A stretch of 26,818 nt of DNA from UBA9611 sp022570905 (lineage in GTDB: Bacteria; Chloroflexota; Dehalococcoidia; Lucifugimonadales; UBA3495), in contig JACZYV010000017.1 of assembly GCA_022570905.1 (NCBI GenBank), forward strand, positions 1-26,818, written 5' to 3'. The position numbers and the translations under genes are program-made. Shown one piece after another: positions 6,705-13,765 of this stretch. Below the pieces are notes generated by a model. It searched no databases, was not told the origin of the DNA, and saw nothing but the letters and a program-made list of their open reading frames with translations. Each line of letters opens with the position of its first letter. The first letter of the stretch is position 1.

Positions 6705-7625
6705 ATGGCTGACCTGCTGAAAGACAAAGTGGCGATCATAACCGGCTCGGGCCGCGGCATCGGCCGGGGGGTTGCCAAGCTGATGGCCGCCCAAGGAGCC
6801 AAGGTGGTGGTGGTTGACCCCGGGGTCAACGTGGACGGCACCGGCGCCGATTCGTCCTTCGCCCAACAGGTGGTGGACGAGATCAAAGCCGACGGCGGAG
6901 ACGGGGTGGCCTGCCTGGAATCGGTTGCCACCATGGCCGGCGGCGAGAAGATCGTCCAGACCGCCCTGGACAGCTTCGGAAAGTTGGACATCGTGGTCAC
7001 GGTGGCTGGGATACTCAGGGACCGGATGATTTTCAACATGACCGAACAGGAATGGGACGACGTGATCGCCGTTCACCTCAAGGGGACCTTCTCGGTCGTG
7101 AAGAACGCCAGCGTTATCTTCCGGCAGCAACGTTCGGGCCGGATTATCACCTTTAGCTCCACCACGGGGCTGTACGGCAACTCCGGTCAGGCCAACTACG
7201 GCGCGGCCAAGGACGGCATCGCCGGGTTCACCAGGGTGGTCGCCAGGGACATGGGCCGTTACGGCGTGACCGCCAACGCCATCTCACCCAGCGCCGCCAC
7301 CAGGATGATCGGCAGCATCCCCGACGACGCCCGGGAACTGCGCGCCGCCCGTGGCATCAGCACCGGCGCCGCGCTGACGCTCCGGGGCGGGGCCGACGAC
7401 GTCGCTCCCATGGTGGCCTGGCTGGCCTCCGACGACGCGGCCCACGTCAACGGCCACGTCTTCCACGTAACCGAGGGTCTGGTGACCCTGCTCAACGAAC
7501 CCGAGCCGGTGAGGACGATACAGAAGGATGGCATCTGGACCGTGGAGGAACTGGTGCGGGTGTTCCCCGTGACCATCGGCATCGAACTGGTCAACCCGGC
7601 GCCCAGCCAAGTGCCCAAGGAATAA
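6705..7625 (+). CDS. SDR family NAD(P)-dependent oxidoreductase, copy 2
   Basis: The 306-residue SDR has TGSGRGIG (13-20), Ser152, Tyr165 and Lys169 in the standard places. It is very close to the SDR at 5292-6212 over the Rossmann core: between residues 91 and 180 only 11 positions differ. It diverges strongly after about residue 205, where substrate specificity is usually set; its tail contains KDGIWTVEEL, again like MFE-2-type dehydrogenases. GGAG lies before ATG 6705. The order SDR-lipocalin-SDR suggests duplication followed by specialisation, for example two oxidations of related hydroxyl groups. A 10-bp-stem hairpin follows the stop codon. Confidence 0.92.
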   Translation: MADLLKDKVAIITGSGRGIGRGVAKLMAAQGAKVVVVDPGVNVDGTGADSSFAQQVVDEIKADGGDGVACLESVATMAGGEKIVQTALDSFGKLDIVVTVAGILRDRMIFNMTEQEWDDVIAVHLKGTFSVVKNASVIFRQQRSGRIITFSSTTGLYGNSGQANYGAAKDGIAGFTRVVARDMGRYGVTANAISPSAATRMIGSIPDDARELRAARGISTGAALTLRGGADDVAPMVAWLASDDAAHVNGHVFHVTEGLVTLLNEPEPVRTIQKDGIWTVEELVRVFPVTIGIELVNPAPSQVPKE

Positions 7626-7665
7626 CGGCTGGCGGAACGCCGAAGAACGCAGAGGCAAAATTCGA

Positions 7666-7691
7666 TTGAGGCCCCAGCAGCGGGGCCTCAA
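7666..7691 (+). terminator. Hairpin after the second SDR gene
   Basis: TTGAGGCCCC (7666-7675) and GGGGCCTCAA (7682-7691) form a perfect 10-bp stem with a 6-nt loop, 40 bp after the SDR stop. No T run follows on the plus strand, so it may be a factor-assisted terminator or an mRNA-stabilising hairpin before the LLM gene. Confidence 0.45.
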
Positions 7692-7717
7692 CCTATTCGC
7701 AAACAGAGGGTAACCGA

Positions 7718-8869
7718 ATGATCCACAACTTTTCCGCTTCTTATGCCGGCCATGTGGTAGACGAAAATATCGGGCTGGAGGGTACGCCGGCCAATGACCG
7801 GTGGTACACCAACGACCAATTGGTTGAGACTTTCGACTGGGCCCTGGACATCTCCAAGCACCTGGAGAAGCTGGGCTACCAGGAGTTCTGGATGGCGGAA
7901 CACCATTTTCAGCCGGAAGGGTACGAAGCGATTCCAAACCTGCTCATGCTTGGCCTTTATCTCTCGACCCAAACCAAGACGTTAAAGTTTGGCTGCGGCT
8001 TCAACATCGTTCCCATGTGGCATCCCCTTCGCCTGGCCGAAGACTTCGCCATGGCCGATGTTCTGAGCAAGGGCCGGATCATCTTCGGCGTGGGCCGCGG
8101 CTACCACACCAGGGAGGTGGAGACCTTCGGCGCGCCCATGCTGGACTCAGACGCCAACCGGGAGCTATTCGAGGAGCAGTTGGAGGTCATCACCAAAGCC
8201 TTTACCCAGGAGAGATTCTCGCACCATGGAAAGCATTACCAGTTGCCCCCGGAGGTCCCCTACCGCGGCTACCAGCTCAAGGAGCTAACGTTGGTGCCCC
8301 GTCCGGTGACCCAGCCGGTGGAGATCTGGCAGCCGTTGGTCAGCGCCAACCCCAGGGGGATCGACTTCATGGCGAAGATGGGCATCAACCCGCTGATCGC
8401 CAATAACCCGGACGCGGCCCTGGACGAGAAGTTGAAGATGCTGCAATCGGCCCGCGCGAAGTACGGAAAGGAGACTGTGCTGGGCGAAGACGTGGCCTTG
8501 GGCTTCCGTATGTTCATCGCCGAGACCAAAGAGAAGGCCATCAAACAGGCCCGTCCTTATTTCGAAGAGGCCATGAAGTTCGCCGGCCCCTTGGGCGTCA
8601 TGCCCATGACCGACGAGCAGAACGCCTCGGTGATCAACAAGGGCCAGACCCCAGGAGTTAAACTTCCCACGTTGGAGGAAGCGGTGGAAGCAGGGTCCTG
8701 GGTCTGCGGCACGTCGGAGGACGTAGTCGAACGCTTCAAGTCGATCGAGGAGAAATACCCAGGGGTGGAGAGGGTCAACATCGCCGCGGTGATGGGGATG
8801 CCCCTGGAAGTCTTCAAAGACCAACTGAGTATCGTCGCCGAAGAGGTCATGCCGTCGTTCAAGGGCTAG
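7718..8869 (+). CDS. LLM class flavin-dependent oxidoreductase (luciferase-like)
   Basis: The 383-residue protein belongs to the bacterial luciferase-like family. It has the subunit-defining EFWMAEHHF (56-64), then IVPMWHPLRLAEDFAMAD (97-114), LSKGRIIFGVGRGYH (116-130) and a C-terminal GTSEDVVERFKSI typical of reduced-flavin monooxygenases. The length and WMAEHHF form point to an FMN/FMNH2 enzyme rather than the F420-type protein encoded at 3078-4025. Such enzymes insert one oxygen atom into ketones, sulfonates, terpenoids or other small molecules; the substrate is not recognisable. GAGGG precedes ATG 7718. It is downstream of the SDR pair and upstream of the epimerase-type gene, in the same direction. 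Confidence 0.92.
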   Translation: MIHNFSASYAGHVVDENIGLEGTPANDRWYTNDQLVETFDWALDISKHLEKLGYQEFWMAEHHFQPEGYEAIPNLLMLGLYLSTQTKTLKFGCGFNIVPMWHPLRLAEDFAMADVLSKGRIIFGVGRGYHTREVETFGAPMLDSDANRELFEEQLEVITKAFTQERFSHHGKHYQLPPEVPYRGYQLKELTLVPRPVTQPVEIWQPLVSANPRGIDFMAKMGINPLIANNPDAALDEKLKMLQSARAKYGKETVLGEDVALGFRMFIAETKEKAIKQARPYFEEAMKFAGPLGVMPMTDEQNASVINKGQTPGVKLPTLEEAVEAGSWVCGTSEDVVERFKSIEEKYPGVERVNIAAVMGMPLEVFKDQLSIVAEEVMPSFKG

Positions 8870-8910
8870 GTCCTCAGGTAAAAAGCTCATGACCAGCCCG
8901 GGAGGCTATT

Positions 8911-9870
8911 TTGACTAGCTTGATCACTGGGGGAAGCGGTCTCATGGGTGTGGAGGTCGTGCGGCTCCTGCTAGAACAGGGGGAGAAACCGGTCGTCTTC
9001 AGCAGAAACCCTTCCACGCCGAAGTTGGCGGATGTGGCAGATCACGTTGAGGGAATCGCCGGAGACCTGGGCATTTTCAGTCACGTGCTGAATGCTGTAA
9101 AGAAGACGAGGCCCGACGTTATTTATCATATGGGCGGGATGCTAAGTGTCCCATCTGATGCGGACCCGGCCGGCGCGATTCAGGCCAATGCACTCGGAAC
9201 CTTTCACGTGTTGGAAGCGGCAAGGTTGTTCGACGTCTCCCAGGTATTGTTCACCAGTTCCCTTGGCGTTTATGGCGCTGATATCAAGGAAGACTTCATC
9301 GATGACAACACGGTCCAACACCCGCTGCTATTTTATGGCGCGACTAAAGTGTTCGCGGAAAACATGGGACGCTTCTACAAGAGAAAATATGGAATCGATT
9401 TTAGAGGGATTCGGTACCCTAGCGTATTGGGACCAGGAATCAGGACTCCGGGGGTAGCCCAGTACAATCCAGGGGTCATTGAAGAGTGCGCCAAGGGAAA
9501 CCCTTTCACCATCTGGGTGACGCCTGAGACCCGCATCCCAATTATGTATTTCACGGAGTCCGCCCGGGCGATCGTGGAACTTGGACAAGCGCCGGTGGAA
9601 AAGATCAAGACGGTCAACTATGTGTTGACTGGGATTACACCTACTCCCAGCGCCGCCGATTTGGCGGATGTCGTCCGGGCCAAGATACCTGGCGCGCAGA
9701 TCAAATTCCAGCCGGACCCAGAACTGCAACCGATTCTAGACGATATTGGCCGAAGGGTGGATGACAGCAACGCCCGGCGGGAATGGGGCTGGAAACCGGG
9801 GCTTGACCTGGAACATTCTGTCGAAGAATTCCTTAAGGAGCTAAAGGCAAACCCCGATCGTTATGTCTAG
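8911..9870 (+). CDS. NAD-dependent epimerase/dehydratase family protein
   Basis: The 319-residue extended SDR has the NAD-binding GGSGLMG (7-13), the Ser region LFTSSLGVYG (113-122), and catalytic Tyr142 and Lys146 in FYGATK. This is the layout of UDP-sugar epimerases and L-threonine 3-dehydrogenase-like proteins. RYPSVLGPGIRTPG and a C-terminal NARREWGWKPGLDLE are also typical. The start is TTG 8911, with GGGAGG at 8900-8905; the ATG at 8889 is out of frame. The gene ends 22 bp before the convergent dgt gene. By eye it is poorer in GC than the genes on its left. Substrate (sugar nucleotide or a small hydroxy compound) is not determinable. Confidence 0.88.
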   Translation: MTSLITGGSGLMGVEVVRLLLEQGEKPVVFSRNPSTPKLADVADHVEGIAGDLGIFSHVLNAVKKTRPDVIYHMGGMLSVPSDADPAGAIQANALGTFHVLEAARLFDVSQVLFTSSLGVYGADIKEDFIDDNTVQHPLLFYGATKVFAENMGRFYKRKYGIDFRGIRYPSVLGPGIRTPGVAQYNPGVIEECAKGNPFTIWVTPETRIPIMYFTESARAIVELGQAPVEKIKTVNYVLTGITPTPSAADLADVVRAKIPGAQIKFQPDPELQPILDDIGRRVDDSNARREWGWKPGLDLEHSVEEFLKELKANPDRYV

Positions 9871-9892
9871 ATGCCGGGCGGGAAGAGGCTTT

Positions 9893-10990
9893 TTACTCTA
9901 GGGGAACGCTTTGAAAGGCCCCCTGGGTGATGCCGGGTTGCAGCTTCTCCGCTTGGCGGATGGCGTAGTGGTCGGTCATGCCGGCTACATAGTCCACCGC
10001 GGCCCGGTCCGGTTCGACGCCGGGACTGAAGTAGGGCGGCGGTATCTCCTCGGCATTGTCCACAAAATAGTGGTAGAGCAGCTTGACCACTTCGCGGCCA
10101 ACCTCGGACTGCCTGGTCTTCCCCAGGGGCAGGTAGAGATTTCGGAACATGTATTCCCGCAACTCCACCATGGCCTCCCGGGCCTCCGGGTCCATGCCGA
10201 TCACCGGCTTCTCGTCCGGCGGCTCATCCGCCAGCCCGGACGCGGGCCACGACGCCTGGACGATGCCTGTGACCAGGGAGTTGATCCGTTGGGAATGGGT
10301 CGTCCCCAACACCCGGTTGGCCCGTTCCGGCAGGTCTTCCACCTTCAGCATGCCGGCCCTGATGGCGTCTGCGATATCGTGGTTCAGATAGGCCACCGAG
10401 TCGGCCAGCCGCAGGACCTGAGCTTCCAAAGTCAGTGACTCATCCAGCTCGATGTCCAGAAAATCACCCCTGGGTTTGGAGTGAGAGACTATCCCCTGGC
10501 GGACCTCCCAGGTTAGGTTCAATCCCTCGCCTTCTCTGGCCAATCGTTCAACGATACGCAGGCTCTGAGCGCTGTGGGTGAAGCCCTCGGAATAGACTTG
10601 GTCCAACGTCTCCTCGCCCAAATGTCCGAAGGGCGTGTGGCCAAGGTCGTGGCCGTACGACATGGCTTCGACCAGGTCCTCGTTCAGGTTCAGCGCCCTA
10701 GCGATGGTGCGGCCGACCTGGGCCACTTCCAGAGTGTGGGTCAGCCGGGTGACGTAGTGATCGCCGGAGGGAGCCAGGAAAACCTGGGTCTTGTGCTTCA
10801 GACGGCGGAAGGCGTTGGTGTGGATGATCCGGTCGCGGTCGCGTTGGTACTCGGTACGCAGGGGAGATGGTGTCTCAGACCGCTCGCGGCCCAAGGAACG
10901 ACTGGAACGGCTGGCGTATGGAGAGAGGTTCTCCTCCAGGGCCTCCAGCCGCTGCCGTACCTGCAGGTCCTCCACCGGGCCGGTCTGCAT
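9893..10990 (-). CDS. dgt: Deoxyguanosinetriphosphate triphosphohydrolase-like protein
   Basis: The 365-residue HD-domain protein has HTNAFRRLKHKTQVF (57-71), TRLTHTLEVAQ (81-91), the HD pair His114-Asp115 in YGHDLGHTPFGHLGE and a late metal Asp in LRLADSVAYLNHD (193-205). These match bacterial dNTP triphosphohydrolases, which cleave a dNTP into the deoxynucleoside and triphosphate. The length fits the shorter, non-enterobacterial group. Its exact nucleotide preference is unknown. GAGGGG precedes ATG 10990. It is the last gene of the cmk-plsC-72aa-dgt series, 34 bp after the small gene, and ends tail to tail with the epimerase-type gene. Confidence 0.92.
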   Translation of the reverse strand: MQTGPVEDLQVRQRLEALEENLSPYASRSSRSLGRERSETPSPLRTEYQRDRDRIIHTNAFRRLKHKTQVFLAPSGDHYVTRLTHTLEVAQVGRTIARALNLNEDLVEAMSYGHDLGHTPFGHLGEETLDQVYSEGFTHSAQSLRIVERLAREGEGLNLTWEVRQGIVSHSKPRGDFLDIELDESLTLEAQVLRLADSVAYLNHDIADAIRAGMLKVEDLPERANRVLGTTHSQRINSLVTGIVQASWPASGLADEPPDEKPVIGMDPEAREAMVELREYMFRNLYLPLGKTRQSEVGREVVKLLYHYFVDNAEEIPPPYFSPGVEPDRAAVDYVAGMTDHYAIRQAEKLQPGITQGAFQSVPLE

Positions 10991-11024
10991 CTAGCCGCCC
11001 CTCTGTGTCAGCATCGTTTAGAAA

Positions 11025-11243
11025 CTAGTCCTTGAGAGGGATGGTGCCCCAGGTGATGGCCCCGGAGTCCTTGGAGAGGCCCTTCTCCTGGGCCATCTCG
11101 CGGATATTGAGCAAAGTGGCGTTGACTTCGTTGGTCAGGAAGACCCAGTCAGGTTCCTCCGGGATCCAATATGGCGAGTTGATGCGCACCACCTGATTAT
11201 CTTGAGCGTTCAAGTAGATGCCGAATTTGGATGCCTGCTGCAT
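11025..11243 (-). CDS. Small protein of unknown function, 72 aa
   Basis: I do not recognise a family. The 72-residue acidic protein starts MQQASKFGIYLNAQDNQVVR and has an aromatic patch YWIPEEPDWVFL (25-36), a helical stretch LLNIREMAQEKGLS and the end ITWGTIPLKD. There is no signal peptide, Cys or membrane segment. It is probably real: GGGAGAG sits before ATG 11243, the frame fits the gap between plsC (50 bp) and dgt (34 bp), and no competing frame is better. Its place inside a nucleotide/lipid housekeeping operon suggests a conserved lineage-specific function, but none can be named. Confidence 0.72.
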   Translation of the reverse strand: MQQASKFGIYLNAQDNQVVRINSPYWIPEEPDWVFLTNEVNATLLNIREMAQEKGLSKDSGAITWGTIPLKD

Positions 11244-11293
11244 AAATCTCTCCCGGTAACTATTTGGTGTAAATTTTTAGCAACGGTTTTAGA

Positions 11294-11983
11294 TCAAATT
11301 CTCGGTTTAGCCGGTCCGCGGACGGTTTTGCCACCATAGACGCCGCGGAATTCCGGCGGCAATTGATCGGCGACGCGGCCCATCACCATGTCCAGCAGGC
11401 TGGACATCACCGCTCTGCTGGGCTTGCCCTCGATCACCGGCAGGGTGAAGGGCGGCCCGATGCTGGCCTTGATCCGCCGGAAGGGGAATGGAATCCGCCA
11501 CAGAGGGAAGGTATGGGTGCCTGTCACCGCCACCGGCAGGATGGGCGCTTGAGATTTCAACGCCAGATAGACCACTCCCAGCATACCCTTCTTCATGGTG
11601 TGGTCGGGGCTTCGGGTACCTTCCGGGAAGATTACCACCGCCCTGTCGCGCTCAAGATTCTGCATCAGGGTCCGCATGGCGTCAATCCCGGCGGACGACC
11701 GGTTGAACGGCGATACGTGAAATGCCCGCATCAAGTGGCGGGACACGGGGTTGCCGAACAACTCCTGCTTGCCGATGAAGAACAGGGGTCTGGGTATCGC
11801 GGCCACCAACAGGGGCGGGTCGTTCGAGGACAAGTGGTTGCAGACAACGATCAGCGGGCCGTACTGGGGCACGCATTCCACCCCGGCAACCTCCAGCCGG
11901 CCAAAGGTTCGGAAGCAGAACCGCCCCAACCAGCGTCCTAAGCGGTAGAGGAACCGGGCGTCTTTGAAGCCGCTCAACGGCAT
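11294..11983 (-). CDS. plsC: 1-acyl-sn-glycerol-3-phosphate acyltransferase (PlsC family)
   Basis: The 229-residue protein has the acyltransferase motif NHLSSNDP (His50, Asp55), PLFFIGKQELF (66-76), the glycerophosphate-binding FPEGTRS (119-125) and PVAVTGTHTFP. These are the four conserved blocks of the PlsC family, which acylates lysophosphatidate at the membrane to make phosphatidate. No strong N-terminal membrane segment is present, only the amphipathic stretch FLYRLGRWLGRFCFR. The start overlaps the end of cmk by 10 bp, which points to translational coupling; the cmk-plsC order is common in Gram-positive and related bacteria. Specificity for the acyl donor is not visible. Confidence 0.92.
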   Translation of the reverse strand: MPLSGFKDARFLYRLGRWLGRFCFRTFGRLEVAGVECVPQYGPLIVVCNHLSSNDPPLLVAAIPRPLFFIGKQELFGNPVSRHLMRAFHVSPFNRSSAGIDAMRTLMQNLERDRAVVIFPEGTRSPDHTMKKGMLGVVYLALKSQAPILPVAVTGTHTFPLWRIPFPFRRIKASIGPPFTLPVIEGKPSRAVMSSLLDMVMGRVADQLPPEFRGVYGGKTVRGPAKPRI

Positions 11984-12642
11984 CCGGCCCGGGCAACGAT
12001 CTTCTTCACAACCTGCTGGATGTCGAGACCGTCGGTGTCCAGTTGCCAGGCGTCCTCGGCTGGCATGAGGGGGGAATCGTCGCGGCTGCTGTCTATCTCA
12101 TCCCGCGCCAGGGTCTCGCTCAAAACCGTCTCTAGTTCAACCGTTTGTCCGCGGTCCCGCATCTCCTGCCAGCGTCTCCGGGCCCGGTTCTCGGGAGAAG
12201 CTGTAAGGTAGACTTTGAGGTCGGCGTTGGGCAGGACAACCGTTCCAATATCGCGCCCAATCATTACGATCTTGCCCTGTGCGGCCGTCTGCCGTTGTTG
12301 GGCCACCAGCTCCCTTCGCACCGGTGTGGCCCTGGAAACGATGGAAACATTCCCGTCCACGGAGGGATCCCTAAGTTCCGGCCCCAATGTGTGGCCGGCC
12401 ACCAGCACCTGGCTGCCGTCGTTTCCCACCAATCCCAGCGGGTTGGTGCGGGCCAGTTCGCCCAAGGAGGTCTCGTCTTCAACGGAGATTCCGTTGTTCA
12501 GGGCCAGCCAAGTGATGGCGCGGTACATGATTCCGGTATCCAGGTAGCCGAACCCCAGGACCCGGGCCAATTCCCGCCCCACGGCGGTCTTCCCCGCGGC
12601 TACCGGGCCGTCAATGGCGATTACGCTGACTTCGCGGGCCAA
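11974..12642 (-). CDS. cmk: (d)CMP kinase
   Basis: The enzyme phosphorylates CMP and dCMP. It shows the P-loop GPVAAGKT, the CMP-site signature GYLDTGIMYRA, the NMP-binding insert with VSRATPVRRELVAQQR, and GRDIGTVVLPNADLKVYLTA ahead of the RARRR lid. I place the start at TTG 12642, where AGAGG lies six bases upstream, giving 222 residues beginning MAREVSVIAIDG, the usual family length. An in-frame ATG at 12693 would add 17 residues, but that ATG is part of a TATAAT box (12697-12692), so a transcript from that promoter would not contain it. The gene overlaps plsC by 10 bp and heads the cmk-plsC-72aa-dgt operon. Confidence 0.92.
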   Translation of the reverse strand: MAREVSVIAIDGPVAAGKTAVGRELARVLGFGYLDTGIMYRAITWLALNNGISVEDETSLGELARTNPLGLVGNDGSQVLVAGHTLGPELRDPSVDGNVSIVSRATPVRRELVAQQRQTAAQGKIVMIGRDIGTVVLPNADLKVYLTASPENRARRRWQEMRDRGQTVELETVLSETLARDEIDSSRDDSPLMPAEDAWQLDTDGLDIQQVVKKIVARAGCR

Positions 12643-12691
12643 TTGCTCCCTCTGATTCGGTATTCTGCAAGTGTGGGTGCTACGCACCGGC

Positions 12692-12697
12692 ATTATA
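12692..12697 (-). promoter_or_regulatory. Perfect -10 box (TATAAT) upstream of cmk
   Basis: The minus strand reads TATAAT at 12697-12692. No good -35 box is seen 16-18 bp upstream. Initiation near 12685 would leave a leader of about 43 nt before the TTG start proposed for cmk. Confidence 0.45.
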
Positions 12698-12820
12698 CAC
12701 TTCAGCCCCGGGATCCTTGATTGCGGATAACCCGGAATTCGCGGTCTGGGTTGGTGCGGGGTTTCAACTTGATCGGGTTGTACAACGGGACGATCAACGG
12801 TGTTTTGGGTGTAGATCTCG

Positions 12821-12922
12821 TATAAGCTTGAAACCTTCTTCGGGTAGAGTTGCGATGGTGTGAGCGCCTAAACGGGTGGCCGTCACACCGCATAGAGGAA
12901 CTGGGAGACGCTTATCACACCA
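12821..12922 (+). promoter_or_regulatory. Structured leader of the first PAP2 gene with a -10-like box
   Basis: TATAAG (12821-12826) is a -10 candidate; no convincing -35 box accompanies it. Downstream, GGTGTGA (12857-12863) can pair with TCACACC at 12883-12889. That hairpin is extended by TGC/GCA (12851-12853 with 12890-12892) and GCC/GGC (12866-12868 with 12878-12880). The same heptamer can instead pair with a second TCACACC at 12915-12921, which directly precedes the ATG at 12923. The two pairings exclude each other. No known riboswitch class is recognised. Confidence 0.35.
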
Positions 12923-13648
12923 ATGGGGCCAAGTATTAACTTCCGTCAATGTTTTACCCTGATGGGCCTTTGGTTGTTGCTGGCCGTCATTCTTGCGGCG
13001 TTGGTAGCTTTATTGACGGCCGCGGTCATCGCAAACCCCGTTCCCAGCCAAGACTTGGCGACGCTGAACTGGATCCGGGACTGGGACGTGCCGGGGCTTT
13101 CGGCGTTTTTCACCGTGGTTAGTTTGCTCACCAGCCTCAAGGCTGGTTTGGTCTATGGCGTTGTAGGACTGACGGGTCTCTTGATAGCGCGGCAACAAAA
13201 GACGGCGTTGGCGTTCGTGGTGGTGGGAGCGGCTGCCGCCGCCGCTTCTTTTCTGGGCGACTACACCCTGGGCGATTTGGTCGACCGGTCCCAGCCAGTC
13301 GCCGGCGGCGCCGTTAGCAGTTACCCCAGTGGTCACGTTTTTGGCGGAACGGTTTTCTTTGGGTTCCTGGCGTTCTTTCCGATCCAACACCGTCTGGAAC
13401 GAAGAATTTTAATTCCGGTGGTCATGTTGTCGGTGCTATTGATCGTCGCAGTGGGACCAGCCCGTATACACCAAGGCTCTCATTGGCCCAGCGACGTGGC
13501 TGCTGGATACCTGCTGGCTGGGATCTTATTGCTGTTTCTATTCCTTTTGTACCGCCGCTACATTGAGACTGGATTCGGTCTTGGCTTGGTTTACTCGAGG
13601 TTTTTTGCGGCCGTCAAACGGGCCAGATCACGCAATGCGGCCCGGTAA
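12923..13648 (+). CDS. PAP2 family membrane phosphatase, copy 1 (degenerate first motif)
   Basis: The 241-residue protein has about six membrane segments (roughly 14-36, 62-88, 94-112, 140-155, 163-180, 193-211) and PAP2 motifs. Motif 2 is SYPSGH (133-138) and motif 3 is ARIHQGSHWPSD with Arg181, His187 and Asp191. Motif 1, normally K-x6-R-P, reads GDLVDRSQP (117-125), so both the Lys and the Arg are replaced. PAP2 enzymes dephosphorylate lipid phosphates such as phosphatidate or undecaprenyl pyrophosphate at the membrane; activity here is uncertain. The start at ATG 12923 has no good ribosome site nearby (GGGAG is 15 bases away). A second PAP2 gene follows 117 bp on. Confidence 0.85.
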   Translation: MGPSINFRQCFTLMGLWLLLAVILAALVALLTAAVIANPVPSQDLATLNWIRDWDVPGLSAFFTVVSLLTSLKAGLVYGVVGLTGLLIARQQKTALAFVVVGAAAAAASFLGDYTLGDLVDRSQPVAGGAVSSYPSGHVFGGTVFFGFLAFFPIQHRLERRILIPVVMLSVLLIVAVGPARIHQGSHWPSDVAAGYLLAGILLLFLFLLYRRYIETGFGLGLVYSRFFAAVKRARSRNAAR

Positions 13649-13692
13649 GAGCGAGTTTTTGGACTGAATGTAGTATCCTATCTCGTTGTCCT

Positions 13693-13743
13693 GGCTAGCG
13701 GTCGCCCGGCTAGCGTTAATAAGGGATTCAACATACGTTAATA
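13693..13743 (+). repeat. Two pairs of 8-bp direct repeats before the second PAP2 gene
   Basis: GGCTAGCG occurs at 13693-13700 and 13708-13715 (15-bp period). CGTTAATA occurs at 13714-13721 and 13736-13743 (22-bp period). They lie 23-73 bp before ATG 13766 and could be binding sites for a regulator; no promoter of good quality was seen between them. Confidence 0.35.
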
Positions 13744-13765
13744 CAGGCTGGAATCTAAATAATTA

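Noticed and set aside
12702..12893. 63-codon minus-strand open frame upstream of cmk
   Set aside because: Basic, low-complexity translation, no ribosome site, and it overlaps promoter and leader signals on both strands.
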